64,000 nucleotides of DNA from Paulinella micropora. Taxonomy: Eukaryota; Cercozoa; Imbricatea; Euglyphida; Paulinellidae. The notes below the pieces were generated by a model. It did not search any database. It saw only the letters and a list, made by a program, of their open reading frames with translations, and was not told where the DNA came from. The stretch is from assembly GCA_019918135.1 (NCBI GenBank), contig WBZZ01006551.1:162501-226500 (forward strand), given 5' to 3'. Position 1 is the first letter of the stretch, and the number at the start of each line of letters is the position of its first letter. A program made the position numbers and the translations under genes. This document shows positions 10,198 to 21,474 of this stretch, in pieces.

Positions 10198-12228
10198 ATG
10201 GCGGCGGGCTTCGCGGAGCTGTGCGCCGCCAGTGCCAAGGCACAAGCAACGAGCGAGGCCCTGGAACGGTCGCACAGAAAGCTCAACCCAGAGCTGGATC
10301 CTGCCCAACGCCTGGAGCTACTCGAAAGATTCAGCGGTTCTCTTTTCTGCTGCCCTGACCACGCGACCGAGGGCTTTTGCCCGGTCGGCAGGATCCAGGC
10401 GCTGGAATTCCTGCGTGATCTAGCCGTGCACGTGTTCCCCGCGCGGCCCGCGGCGCTGCTGGCCATGCCACTGCCATCTGTAGAACAGGCGGTGCTGAAG
10501 GCGTTGCCCTGTCACGGCACTGAGCGCTGGCTGCGACAATACAATGACCTGCGCCAGGTGCTTAGGTTTTTAGGCGACTGCTCTTGGCTGCGACAGAACT
10601 GTGCCCGGTGGACCCTACCCACGCTGGCCGAGAACCTCACTAAGGCCGGTTGCTGCTCGCTGTGGGGACGTAAGCTGCACTGGCTGGGGTTGACGCAGCA
10701 CATCGTCGCAGAAAATGAGGGCCCGCTCCGGGACGACACATTGCTGTGGAAAGCGGCGCGAACGTTCCTGCAGGAGCTGGGGGGATTGGTGCCGCGGTCG
10801 CTGCCGGCGCTGCGGCTGCCGCAGTTTGCAGACGTCTTGCGTTGGGCGGAGGCGCAGTTTGTAGCCAAGCTCCACAGCTGCAGCGAAGAGTGCCTGCGTT
10901 CCGCCGCGGTGCTGGGGCAGGCCGCGAGCCTGCAGGAACTGTACTTGAGCAAGGCCTGCAGCCCCGAGGACCTCTGGACGGGCGCGACTGTGCCGACTGG
11001 TTGTCCCGGCTCCCACGCGCTGCACGTGCTGTGCCTCTCCATAACAGCGCACTCGGCCTGGGCGGGCATAGAGAGCCTGCCCTTGCAAAGCAGCGCGGTG
11101 GCGCCTGTGCAGTGCCGGGGCCCTATTCAGGCGTTGCACGACATGTGGCCGGCCCTCGCGAGGTTCTGCGAGCGGGAGGGGGATAGCCTGCACGAGGTGC
11201 TTCAGAGCCTGGGCGACGAGGCCGGCGTCGCCGGCACGCCGCGCTGGGACCAGGCGCAGGGAGACTCCCGCGGCGGGCTGGTGACGTCGGTACTGCTCAG
11301 GCAGCTTCTTTTCCAGCTGGTGCCAGACGTCGCCGCGCTGCTAAACGCAAACGACAGTGATGAAAAGCTCTGGTGTGCCCGCCCCGAACTGCCTCAGCGG
11401 TATGACAATGCCATGTCGGATTTCTGCCGGAAGCGTAACCTCCGCGTGCTGGACTAGTACCGGCGCCTGGCCGCCGCCGCGCACGCGCTCGGTGACCCGT
11501 CTGTCTCTTCTTTGCAAACGCTGGCGGCGGCGGCGGCCGCGAGGGTCTACGCGCGGCCCGTGCTGGAGCGGCAGGCGGCGCCGGACGGGGAGCGGACCAG
11601 CCAACGACTGCCACAGACGCCCGACTGGGAGGAGCCCAGCGGCCGGCTGCTGCAGAGGTCGCTGGAGCAAAGGCAGCTGCTAGCGCGCGCGCTGTGCGTG
11701 CTGGGGATCATCTGCGGCGAGGCGCGGCGCCTCGCCTCGCCGCAGAGGTTCAAGCAGCTCTGGCTCAACGCAATTCGCGCGTACGGCCGGGTACAGCTCA
11801 GATGGATTGCGCTGGCGGGAGAGCGATCAAGTTCGCGGCACAAGCTGGAGGACACGTGTGAGTCAGACTACCAAACGCTACTCCGCCTGTGCGAGACGGC
11901 GCAGCCCCTGCCGCCGACAAAGGACCTTTTGCCGCAGGCGCCGGGCGCACCGTGCGAGCGAAGTCTCAGCGTTTCTTCTTATCGCGAGTGGCTGCACAAC
12001 CACGCGCAGCTCGCGCGGTTAGCGGAAGGATTGGTGGAGCGCGCCCGCCAGAACTACGCCAGGCTTTCGCGATTTGCGCTCACGCGGTGCGGCTGGGTGC
12101 TGCCCGCGGTTTGCGTGCCGCCGGAGCCCCCCGGCCAGTCCGTGGACGACTATGTGCGCTGGCTGCGCCAGGCGGGGCTGGTCGAGCTAATCAACCAAGA
12201 ACTGCAGGAAATCCTGTCGCGCTTCTAA
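10198..12228 (+). CDS. Large unknown protein (~675 aa) with in-frame TAG at 11455
   Basis: ATG at 10198 in an A-rich context, open to TAG 11455-11457, then continuing in the same frame to TAA at 12226. Both halves are Leu/Trp/Arg-rich and clearly coding (strong GC3 bias, no low complexity). I recognise no domain. The N-terminus has a possible Cys/His cluster (CCPDHATEGFCP). A GTATGA at 11400 and AG at 11542-11543 would define a 144-nt frame-preserving intron containing the stop. A point mutation is equally possible. Composition is like the unknown proteins at 19580-21032 and 37223-39935, which suggests viral structural or accessory proteins, but this is inference. Confidence 0.6.
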
Positions 12229-12619
12229 ATACCCCCGGGAGAGTGGAAGAGGAGGAGAGGGAGGGGGGGGGGGGGAAAGGAGGAAAGGAGGGGGGCCATT
12301 CCCCTTCCACCACCACCCGGCATGCTTGCCCCCGCAGTACCTATCTCTGTGACCAGCCCAACTTTTCGTCTCTGCCGGGGGGGGGGGGACGGAAAAAAAA
12401 AGAAGCAGAGCGAGCTGGAATCGAGAGGGGGGGGGGGGGAAGAAGGAGATGGAAGGAGAATGGCTTTCTCCTTCGATCTCCTCCCACTCCCTCCCTTTCT
12501 CGCAGTACGCCTTTGCAAGAAGATACAAACGAACGAAGAATCGCTCTTGTTGCTGAAGAAGAGCACTGGTACAAGGAATTTAAAGACTTTTAAAAAAAGG
12601 CAGTGTATTCTGGGCAAGA
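12229..12619. other. G-rich low-complexity spacer
   Basis: G runs at about 12261, 12379 and 12430 alternate with pyrimidine-rich DNA. The A-rich end leads into the next gene. No gene seen. Confidence 0.45.
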
Positions 12620-13196
12620 ATGGACGGGCCAGCCGACGACGTCTTCACCGACCTACTAAGAGCTGCAGACAGTAAAGAAGTCATAGCTGCCGTGCGCAGC
12701 TTTTGGGATAACGATTACAAATTGTGGACAAGCCCAAGCAGGATTGGTACAGCGACAATCGGTTCAATGTGCGAAGGCGCCTCTGAGTTATCTTGAGACG
12801 TACAAAGAGGAGATTGCAGAGCTTGAGCGAAAGATCTACCGACTAGATCGAGAGCATCATGCGGCACAGTATGAAGCGATAGACAAAGCAATGAAACACA
12901 CGATACAAGACACGTTTGGCAAGCCCTTTACTACGTCTGTCTTTCTTACTAAGCTTCACCCAATCTTCCAACTCTGCCGAGAGTTAGAACAAAAACAAGA
13001 AGAGCGAAAAAGAGAACAACTAGAAAACTTGGTCTCTTTGCTGTTAAACGAATATGATACAAAAGATCGCGAACGATTCACGGCCCTACTGCTGGCACAA
13101 AAGGGCGGCGCTACGCATCCTTGCCGCAGGTGTGGCGGGCAGATCGCGCCCCTAGCCAAGAGACTCAAAGTAGAAGTAAATATCAAAAAGTCTTAG
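12620..13196 (+). CDS. Unknown coiled-coil protein, two frameshifts near 12725-12785
   Basis: ATG 12620 starts a protein-like acidic N-terminus of about 35 residues. The best continuation changes frame twice between about 12725 and 12785, then runs to TAG at 13194. The longer downstream part is strongly charged and heptad-like (ETYKEEIAELERKIYRLD), consistent with a coiled coil. It ends with one CxxC pair and a basic tail. The total would be about 190 residues. The function is unknown. An AATAAA at 13244-13249 lies 48 bp past the stop. Confidence 0.5.
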
Positions 13197-13836
13197 TACA
13201 AAAAAAAGAACATGTTTTTTGATGTGACAGGGACGAGACAAAAAATAAAGTAATATGAGTAATAATAAAAAATGTGCTCGCAGAGCTGCTCGTACAAGAC
13301 AACAACCCTTTGATTAACTCTACGCTGGACCCCTGCAGTCAGGTTGGGATTTCCGGTCTTCTTGCATCATCTGTACAAAGACCGTGCTGCCTACCAAAGA
13401 GGATGAAAGAAACAAAGAGCACGTCGGCCCCCCCCACCTCCCGTCTGAAACAAGCAGACGCCGGTAAGAAAGACATACACACACACACACACGCACTCGC
13501 AAATTCAGACAGCACATGAAAGAAATGAAGGGCCTAAAGGAAAAAGAAAGTGACACACTGCGTAATTCGTCTTGGTGCTCGAAAAGTTATAGTGGTTCAT
13601 GAAGAGGGGGGGGGGCCAAGAAAAAAGCGTTGGCTAACAATCTCGCACGCAATATGTGAAGGGGTGCACAATATTGCACAATGGGCTGTAAGCGTTCGTC
13701 GCAAGACTGGCAAAAGGTGGGGCTGGGTGGGGTGGGGGGGGGGGGGTTGGTGACGAGCTGAAGTGAGGAGAGGCGAAAATGGTCAGTGCTAATACACGGC
13801 TGTGATTTTGCGCGAATATATGTGTGTGTGTGTGTT

Positions 13837-13883
<47 letters not shown>

Positions 13884-15258
13884 TGTGTGTTTGTGTGTGT
13901 GTGTGTGTGTTTGTGTGTGTTTGTGTGTTTTGTGTGTTTTGTGTGTTTGTGTGTTTGTGTGTTGTGTGTGTGTGCGTGTGTTTTGTGTGTTTGTGTGTTG
14001 TGTGTGTTGTGTGTGTGTGTGTGTGTGTTGTGTGTGTGTTTGTGTGTGTGTGTGTTTGTGTGTGTTTGTGTGTGTTTGTGTGTGTTTGTGTGTGTTTGTG
14101 TGTGTTTGTGTGTGTTTGTGTGTTTTGTGTGTTGTGTGTGTGTGCGTGTGTTTTGTGTGTTTGTGTGTTTTGTGTGTTGTGTGTGTGTGCGTGTGTTTTG
14201 TGTGTTTGTGTGTTTTGTGTGTTCTGTGTGTGTGCGTGTGTTTTGTGTGTTTGTGTGTTTTGTGTGTTATGTGTGTGTGCGTGTGTTTTGTGTGTTTGTG
14301 TGTTTTGTGTGTTCTGTGCGTGTGCGTGTATCGTCGTGTGTTTGTATGTATGTCAATGTTAGATGTTGAGATTTTGAGAAGACAGGTTTTGTGTGTGTAT
14401 ATATATGATGATGTCAGTGTGTAATACCTGCGCGTGTACCATTGCGAAAAATGTTGGTATGTGTGTGTGCTTGTATGTTGTTTTTGCAAGTAATGTTTGT
14501 GTGTGTGTGTGCGTGTGTTTATATGTTTTCGTGTGTGTGTGTGCGTGTGTTTATATGTTTTCGCGTGTGTGTGTGCCTCTGAGAGAGAGCGTGTGTGTGT
14601 GTCTATGTGCGTCATGTTTGTGTGCGTGTTTATGCCTAGAGTTTTTTTTTGTATGTGTATGTGTCGTCTTTTAATATCTGCGTGTGTGTGTATGCCTTTT
14701 TGTGACTAATTTTGGTGTATGTGTTTGTATGCTTGTTTTGCGGGTATTGCTTTTTGTGTATGCCTGTTTACGGGTATTGCTTTTTTGTGTTTGTGTGTGC
14801 TTGTTTGTTTGGACAGTGTGTCGTGTGTGTGTATCGGCGACTTGTTTGTTTGGATGGTGTGTGTGTGTATCGGCGACTTGTTTGTTTGGATGGTGTGTGT
14901 GTGTGTGTGTATCGGCGGCTTGTTTGTTTGGATGGCGTGTCGTGTGTGTGTATCGGTGACTTGTTTTTCTTTCTGTGTATATGATTTTTGCGAAATGTGT
15001 GATTCCTTGCAAGCTGCATTCAATTTCTATTTCTTTGTGTGAACGTCTGTCCTTGGAGAGGAGGGGAGGGGGGGGTGGTCTGGTGTCTGCCTTTTTATAG
15101 ACGACGATTGTCATGCTGATTCGTTTTTTGCCACGTTTGTTTTTTGCACTACCAGAAGCCAGAAGAAAAAAAAAAGCAAAGCCATTGTCTCTTTCGCACT
15201 GTTTTTTTTTTGGGGTCAGGAAAAACTCGAAGCTAGCCGACGAGAACCTCGGCCAGTG
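13197..15258. repeat. Long GT microsatellite block
   Basis: Apart from a short AC run near 13475, the block 13817-14700 is almost pure (GT)n, with TTTGTGTGTTTTGTGTG variants in higher-order units of about 57 bp near 14120-14330. At 14805-14965 a minisatellite built on TATCGGCGACTTGTTTGTTTGGATGG-like units (about 37-45 bp) repeats four to five times. Long ORFs across it (poly Val-Cys or Thr-His) are periodicity artefacts. The last 200 bp are pyrimidine-rich and lead into the next gene. Confidence 0.85.
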
Positions 15259-16053
15259 ATGGCGAATCCTCCAAAGCTGTGCATAATCTGTCGCTGCGCC
15301 TGGGCTGGGGGCGACCTGCACACTGCCCCTGACGGGGTGCGTCTCTGGAGACCGGCGCCCGCGTGCGCGGCCTGCCTCAAGGAACCCTACGGGTGGCCGC
15401 GTGCGGACGACCCCAACCTCAAGGGCACCGCGCTGGGCACCCTCGGGCACACGGTGTTCGCCGTCGCCACCGACGACGGTGGCGACAACCTCGGCGCGTT
15501 CACGACCACGGAAGTGAACCCCGGCAATGTGGCAGGCGGCATTTTCTTCGACGGGAGCGTCAGCACGCACCCGAAGCTCTCGGTCGAACCGCAATCCGCG
15601 CGCGCCACGCACTTCCTGTCTTGGGAGGCGGTCTGCATCGATGGCTTTGCTTTGCTCGACTTGTACAAGTGGCACCAAGCCCAGATTCTGAAACGCCTGG
15701 CGCTGCACGATGGCAGCTGGCAGCGCTTTCTCCGTGCGCCGAACTCCATCGTGTTCGAGCTGCCGCCCGCGCTACGGTACCAGGGCTCCGCACAGCTGGT
15801 CAACAGCGGCGGCCAGCAGCCGTTGTTGGTCCTCAAGAAGCCCGCGTACGTGTGGCCGGGCCTCCGCCGGCCGTACCTGACCTGCGGCACGGGGCAGAAC
15901 CCCGTCTTCAGGGCGGGTTCCGAACTTCGATGGTCGTACATCATCCAGGAAGACAAGCAGATCGCGCCGACAAAAGCCCCGGGGGACCGCGAGAGACGAT
16001 TGCGCAGCGCAAGGCTGCCCCGGCCGGGCTGGCAAAAAGACAAATTAAAGTAG
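15259..16053 (+). CDS. Unknown protein with N-terminal zinc-binding Cys cluster
   Basis: 264 residues, ATG at 15259 (preceded in frame by GTG), ending in tandem TAG TAG. The N-terminus carries CIICRC at about residues 8-13 and CAAC near residues 37-40, a spacing that could bind one zinc ion. The rest is globular with no motif I know, and the tail is basic. The frame is intact. Zinc-ribbon proteins next to viral transcription genes are often transcription factors, but that would be a guess here. It is co-directional with the membrane protein downstream. Confidence 0.65.
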   Translation: MANPPKLCIICRCAWAGGDLHTAPDGVRLWRPAPACAACLKEPYGWPRADDPNLKGTALGTLGHTVFAVATDDGGDNLGAFTTTEVNPGNVAGGIFFDGSVSTHPKLSVEPQSARATHFLSWEAVCIDGFALLDLYKWHQAQILKRLALHDGSWQRFLRAPNSIVFELPPALRYQGSAQLVNSGGQQPLLVLKKPAYVWPGLRRPYLTCGTGQNPVFRAGSELRWSYIIQEDKQIAPTKAPGDRERRLRSARLPRPGWQKDKLK

Positions 16054-16927
16054 TAGAAACTGGGAGAGGGGGGGGGGGGGAAAGAGTGTGATAAGGTGGG
16101 GCGGGGGGGGAAAGAGTGTGATAAGGTGGGGCGGGGCGGGGGGGGGGGGGGGTGCGGAGGGGATAGGAAAAGGAGGACGCAGTTTGCGCGGACCGTCGCA
16201 AGAAGAGGGTGCGTGAAAAAAAGCGGGAAAGAGAGAGAGAGAGGGGGGGGGGGGAGGGAGGACGTACAGAGCCCCCCTCTTCTGCCGCTTTTGAAAAAAA
16301 GCGGGAAAGAGAGAGACTGTTTGCACCGTAGCTCCCCCATCCCCTCTCTCCCTCCTTATCTTCCCTTGCGTCTTTTTTTTCTTCTTCTTCTATTTTTTCG
16401 TTCGAGCGTGGACAGGAATGTGGCGAGTGAGAGTGGGAGGGAGGGAGAGAATGGTGGTTGTAGCCGCCGCGCCTTTTTTTTTGGGTTGTGCACCCGTACA
16501 AACCCGTGCCCCCCCCCCCCCCGCACACACCACATTCCCGCCCCCTTTCTCGCCCCGCACGTCCCTCCCCACACAGGTTTCCCGAAAAAAAAACATCGTA
16601 ACAAACAATACAAAAAAAAGAAAAGTTGGCGAAGGAAAAAAAGGGTAGAGACAAAAAAAAGAAAGGGAGGGGGAAAAAAAAGAAAAGGCCACCAAAAAAA
16701 AGTGTTAGTTTTGTTAACATCGGGAGGGGGAGGAGGGGGGGGGGGGGGGGGAAATTAGAGAGTAGTTTCTTTTTTCGTAACTTTTTTAACAGGTTTTGGG
16801 TAAGATTTGCACGTTCTATTCAAGACTGTATTTTGATAACAAAGATTGAGCGAACGGACTTTTCCGCTTGTACCAACACACGTACAGCCCTTTTTTTCTT
16901 TGCGGACGGCACTCAAGAAAAAACCCA
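16054..16927. repeat. G/A-rich low-complexity spacer
   Basis: G runs to about 17 bases, a 36-bp unit duplicated at 16080-16140, and AAAAAAAGCGGGAAAGAGAG repeated near 16214 and 16296. A C17 run lies near 16508. Poly-A sequence precedes the next ATG. No gene seen. Confidence 0.5.
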
Positions 16928-17884
16928 ATGCCTGCTAAAGTATCCCCGGCGATGCCCTCTGAAGCCAGTAGCAGCAGTGAGAGCGGCCAGAAGACAGAGG
17001 AGGATAAGTGGGCGTCGAGTTTTTATGTTATAATGTGGCTTTTCTCGGCCGGTGGGATGTCCTTGCATCTGGCCTCTGCTTCTTTTAGCATCAGGCACAT
17101 GTTCGATGACAGGCCGTTTGCGGTAGGCGAAGGTTTTGGCACCGAATCCCAAATCTTCAAAACGAGCCAAGGCCTGATTATCGCGGGCATAGCCGTCACG
17201 ACGGCGTCGCTGTTGGTAGCCTTTTTCTTTTTCTCGACCGTTTGGAAAGATATGTATTCTTCGTCCAGAACTAAACTGCTGAAAAACGTGATCAAGTTCT
17301 ACGGCTACAGAAATCACCTGCTGATCCACATGGCCGGCTTCATCATGACGTTGCTGCTGCTGTCGCTGTCGCTCATGATCATGAATAACATCCATGACAA
17401 CAAGGAGAAGATAATGATCCTCAGCAAACCCAATGTGGACAGGTTGGGTATGGAGTGGTCGGTAATGCTGAGAACTGGCAGGGACGCCAACGCTACTACT
17501 ATCTGCAACGACTGCGTCCTGACCGACAACGCAAATGATGGTGGAGAATGCTCCTTACAGATGGGCATGATGTGGGCTGCTTCCAGCCTGCTGTCCGTGA
17601 TCGGCAACTCCTTTGCAGTCGCGAAATACTTCATAGCCATGATCACCTGGATGAAGTGCGATTCGAACCCGTGCAAATGGCCGGAAGACTCGGAAGCGAC
17701 AAAAGAAGAATATCAACATTTGGTGACCCATTTTGAGGAGGCCAACGGAGGCCTGACTATACAAGAGCTAATCAAAATAATGCAAGATCTGCGGGCCGAT
17801 GTGGCAACCATCAAAGCCGGCGGCGTTCCTACGTTGGAGAAAGCTGGTTCAAAAAGGAGTACGGGAACGAATCCAATTGGTTGA
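16928..17884 (+). CDS. Four-TM (tetraspan) membrane protein
   Basis: 318 residues from ATG 16928, ending in TGA. Four hydrophobic segments lie at about residues 35-58, 80-103, 130-156 and 213-240. The loop between segments 3 and 4 has a CxxC and an N-glycosylation-like NAT. The cytosolic-looking C-terminus (about 75 residues) is charged and helical. Topology recalls claudin/PMP22-type tetraspans, but no signature was identified. The frame is intact, unlike many neighbours. Codon use is less GC-extreme than in the flanking unknown genes. Confidence 0.75.
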   Translation: MPAKVSPAMPSEASSSSESGQKTEEDKWASSFYVIMWLFSAGGMSLHLASASFSIRHMFDDRPFAVGEGFGTESQIFKTSQGLIIAGIAVTTASLLVAFFFFSTVWKDMYSSSRTKLLKNVIKFYGYRNHLLIHMAGFIMTLLLLSLSLMIMNNIHDNKEKIMILSKPNVDRLGMEWSVMLRTGRDANATTICNDCVLTDNANDGGECSLQMGMMWAASSLLSVIGNSFAVAKYFIAMITWMKCDSNPCKWPEDSEATKEEYQHLVTHFEEANGGLTIQELIKIMQDLRADVATIKAGGVPTLEKAGSKRSTGTNPIG

Positions 17885-18208
17885 ATGGACGGGGCCTGCG
17901 CACAAAAAAAAAAAAAAGTGCCAGGAGAAAAAGCAGAGAGAGAGAGAAAGAGAGAGGAAAGGTGGAGGGGGATCCGAAGAAGAGCTTGCTGCTGAACCAC
18001 GCAAAGCAAAAAAAAACACTTCCAACTCTGCCCGAGATAGCTAGCACTTTTTTGACCGCTTCTTCCAAACCCACCCTGCTTGATCTGGTGATGGCCAGAA
18101 ATCTTTGGCTCTTGGGTTTTTTTTTGTTTTAATTAAAGAAAAAGAAATTTACTTGTCTGATCGAACTAGACTGACTGCTGGCCAGCTATTCTCGTGTGTT
18201 TGACATTG
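17885..18208. other. Convergent spacer
   Basis: A13 run, GA-rich tract and an AATTAAAG near 18130. This is plausible 3' end material for the two convergent genes. No gene seen. Confidence 0.4.
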
Positions 18209-18762
18209 TCAGTCCGATGCTGCTGCTGCTGCTGTCGTTGCGGGGGCATCGTCGCGCTCCTCCTTCTCCTCTTCCTCTTCCTCCTCTTCCTCTTCTTCCT
18301 CCTCTTCCGCCCCTTCCTCGCGCTTGCTGCTGGTGCGGCGTTTCTTGGCGGGCGGCTCGTCCACGCCCAGGTACAGCCGGCGGCCGACGCCCGTCTTGTA
18401 CGACCTGAGCACATCCTCGACCCGCGCGGTCTTGCGGCCGCAGTTCTCCCCGCCATACAGGTCCACGCGCTCGTGCATGACCCGCACGAAGTCGTCGAGC
18501 GAGTCGGTCACGCTGCGCCGCAACTTCCTGCCGCCCAGCCGGCCGATCCTGCACTGTCTAGCCAGCATCTTGACTTCCGAGGGCCACAGCATACCCACCT
18601 CGGGGCACTCGCGGCGCCTGTGCCTGCGCGCTAGGGTCTCTGTTTTTCGCGCTTGTCGCGGGCTGGCTTGGCTGGCTCCTCGGTTGCCTTGGCAACCGTC
18701 GCGCTTGGCTTCGTGCCCTTGTTCTCGTCATCGCGGTCGTGCTTGTTCTCGGTCGCGGACAT
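18209..18762 (-). CDS. Divergent histone H4 with acidic C-terminal extension (one frameshift)
   Basis: The histone fold aligns with the H4 pattern. A basic RHRRR patch and LARQCRIGRLGG (compare H4 LARRGGVKRIS) are followed by a long helix DSLDDFVRVMHERV, then GRKTARVEDVLRSYK and GRRLYLG, matching H4 RKTVTAMDVVYALK and GRTLYGFG. A Lys-rich tail (about 40 residues) begins at ATG 18762. An acidic (Glu)14 tail follows the fold. The tail and the fold are in different frames, and one base is missing at an A5 run near 18645. Virus-encoded histones are known in marseilleviruses, medusaviruses and mirusviruses. The inferred role is viral chromatin. A DOT1-like gene lies 4 kb away. Confidence 0.8.
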
Positions 18763-19579
18763 GGTTTTGGGGTGCAAGTGAAATGTAAAAAAAAAAGAAA
18801 GTGGGGGTGGAGAAAAACGAAAGGGGGGGGTGCTTGATTGTGTGCCTTTGTTGGAAATGTGTGGCACTACCAAAAGGCCGTGGCACCACCTTGCGTTTTT
18901 TTCTTGGCGACAGCTACAGGTGACGAGAAGGGGGGGAGAGGGAGAGAGAGAGGAAACAAAAAAAAGGGGGGACGGAGGCGCGGGAGGGGGGGGGGGGGGG
19001 TTTTGGGGCGAGAGGGGGGGAGGGGGGGCCAGGCACGCCACAAACACCCAGCCCGTGCCCCAACATGCCGTTCGGACGCAGGTAGGGGGGGGGGGGGGCA
19101 ACACAGAAAAAAAGGAATGGGAGAGGGGGGGGGGGCCAACACAGAAAAAAGGAACGGGAGAGGGGAAGGGGGGGGGGGGGGGGAAAGGAGGCGCGGGAGG
19201 GAAAAAGCATTTTTTTTAATCTCACTCCCATCTTGTTTTGGGCGGAGTAGAAGGAAGAGGGAGAGAGAGAGACTGCGCGAGGGAAAAGAAGAAAAGGGGG
19301 GGGGGGGGGCAAGAAGGCGCGGGGGAAACGGGGAAGGGGGGTGGGGGGGGGGGGGGGGGGGGGGGGGGTGGGGGATTTACTGTGCGGGGTGGAAGAAAGG
19401 GGGTGGGGGGATTTACTGTGCGGGGTGGAAGAAAGGGGCGTGTGACGATGCGGCCCCCCCCCCCCCCCCAGTCTATTCCCACCGTCGCAGGCTACCTGCC
19501 CCTCTTTGAATTAACCCCTCCCACTCCCTTTCCCCCCCCCCCCCCACGCCCCCTCTCCCCCCGCGTCGTCGCAGGGCCT
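18763..19579. repeat. G-tract spacer with duplicated units
   Basis: Many G runs of 8-22 bases. A unit with GGATTTACTGTGCGGGGTGG occurs twice at about 19373-19432, and an AACACAGAAAAAAGGAA-like unit twice near 19102 and 19138. C runs appear near 19455 and 19535. G-quadruplex potential is high on the plus strand. No gene seen. Confidence 0.55.
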
Positions 19580-21032
19580 TTAGTCGCGAGGCAGTGAGGC
19601 CAGCCATTGCTGCAGAGGCACCGCTGTGTTTAAGAACATAGTACCGTCCTGCAAACGGCCGCGGTAGCGACGCTGCAGCGTGAGGCACCACCAGGCGTAA
19701 GCCTCGGGGAGGCAGCCACACAACACCACGCCGTCATCTGGCCTATAGCCCAGCCAGGCGCCAAAGGCGCTGATGAGCACGGGCCGCGGCCGCAGCGTGT
19801 CAGGCAGGACGCCGAACTCCTGCGCAACTTTCGCAGGGAGCGTGCAGCGCAGCGCGACAGGGGGCAGCAGCACGAGCCCCCTGTCGCTGGCGCTCTGGCC
19901 GTGCAGGAGCACGAGGCGTTCCTCGAGCAGGGCCAGGTCCAGCTCGTCCAGCGGGTCGTCCGAGCTGAGCTGGTTGACCTGCCCCAGCCGCCAGACCGCG
20001 CCGTGGTCGGGGGCAGCTCGCGCTGCCAGCCTCTGCAGACACTCGCGCCTGTACGCGTTGCCAGCTTTTGCATGACGGCCGACGGCTTGACGGCGGCCGC
20101 GGCGCCCTGGCCAAAGATCGTGCGGTATTTTTCCTCGGCGCAGCCCGTGAGGTTCTGCGCACAGCAGATCTCCATGAGCCTGTCGCAGACGCGTTCGGAG
20201 ACCTTGGGCGTGCCGGCACCCCACAAACGCTCGCGGAAGGCCCGCGCGGACGTGGGCGTGGTGGGCTCGAGCAGCGTGTCCCAGCGCGGCGGGGCCGCGG
20301 CCGTGAGCAGCGCGTAGAAGAGCGAGAGGTACACGTACCAGTTTGTCAGCACCTCGAGCGAGGGCGAGAGCTCGGCCAGGGTCGCGGCGGGGTCGGGCGT
20401 GAGCCAGGCCGTGTAGCACTGCCCCCAGAAGCACCTCTGCAGGCCCGCCCAGGCGCGGTTGATAACGTGGCGCCTGAACCACTCGAGCACGGCGCCGTTG
20501 GAGCTACAGTTGCCGCTGCGCAGCCCGGCGACTAGTGTTTGGAATTCATTTCTGGCGGTTACGAGTTCGGGCCACGGGACCGGCAGCGTCGTCTGTGCCT
20601 CCCCTGGCCCCTGTCTAGCAAGGCGCCCAGGCACGCCGCCCAGCTTCGTACGTCGCCCGCACAGGAGGCCAGGCCCTTGAGTTCGGGCGCCGACAACTGT
20701 CGCAGCGCGCGCCCGCGCCACTCGTGCTTGGCCATGTACGACGCGCTCAGGGCCCAGCACAGCACGTGGCACCAGCCGCTGCTGCGAACGGCGGGCACGT
20801 GCGACGGGTCCGCGACGATGTTCAACTGAATGCGGGGCTGCCCCAGCTGGTACTGCGAACGGTAGTGCTGGACCAGCACAGAGCGAAGTTCGTCGCTCTC
20901 TGCGAGGCGCGGGGTGCCCGAGCCGATGCACGTGCACAGCTGCGCTTCCGCCAGGCGCAACAACTGGAGGGCAACGGCAGGCGTCAGTTCCCGGGCCGGG
21001 GGCTGCACCACGTCAAGCGGCATGGGCTCCAT
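19580..21032 (-). CDS. Large unknown protein (~480 aa), two frameshifts
   Basis: ATG 21032 (MEPMPLDVV) starts a coding frame that shifts near 20600 (G/C-rich run) and again near 20060, ending at TAA 19580. All three pieces show the same Leu/Trp/Arg-rich globular composition, and each frame loses coding character where the next gains it. I see no recognisable motif. There are several Cys residues in the middle piece. The size and lack of homology resemble the genes at 10198 and 37223. Structural or lineage-specific viral proteins are possible. Confidence 0.55.
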
Positions 21033-21474
21033 GAGCCGCCACGCTTTTGGTGCTTTGCTTTGCCGCGCCGGCTCCGGATGGGAGAGGTGTATGGGGAGGA
21101 AAGGAAGACGGGAGGGTACCCTTAAAAAAAAAAGAGGTTTGCGGGGGGGGGGGGGCCGCGGCGATGGCGGAGAAACAGAAACAAAAAAAAAATTGGGGGG
21201 GGGGGCCGCGGCAATATTACACGAAAGTGCAACAAAAAAAAGAAAGGGAGGGGGGGGGCCGGTGCATATAGTTTTATGGCGAAAATGCAGGGGGGGGGGA
21301 GAGAAAATGGGAGGGGGACACAAAAGAGAGAGAGAAAGAAGCGGGAAATGTTGTGGGTAGAGTTTTGGGGGGGGGGGCGTGTCGAGCTTTGGACCATACC
21401 CCCCCCCTCCCCGCTGTCTCTTCTTCTTTTATGCAGACACCTTTCCCTCCTCCTCTCCGCACCTGGTGTGCGCA
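21033..21474. other. G/A-rich divergent spacer
   Basis: Repeated G8-G11 runs separated by A-rich stretches, with a pyrimidine-rich end just before ATG 21475. Presumably the promoters of both divergent genes are here, but no motif stands out. Confidence 0.4.

Noticed and set aside
967-12228. TAG reassigned to an amino acid
   Set aside because: Many intact genes (13196, 16053, 21858, 44958, 52421, 55433) end in TAG followed by non-coding DNA.
13274-13753. Short plus-strand ORFs after the coiled-coil gene
   Set aside because: No coding bias, and they contain AC and G runs.
13786-14424. Long Val-Cys (or Thr-His) ORFs in GT arrays, also at 42556-44131 and 50763-51428
   Set aside because: They are open because the dinucleotide repeat lacks stops in several frames at once; no coding signal.
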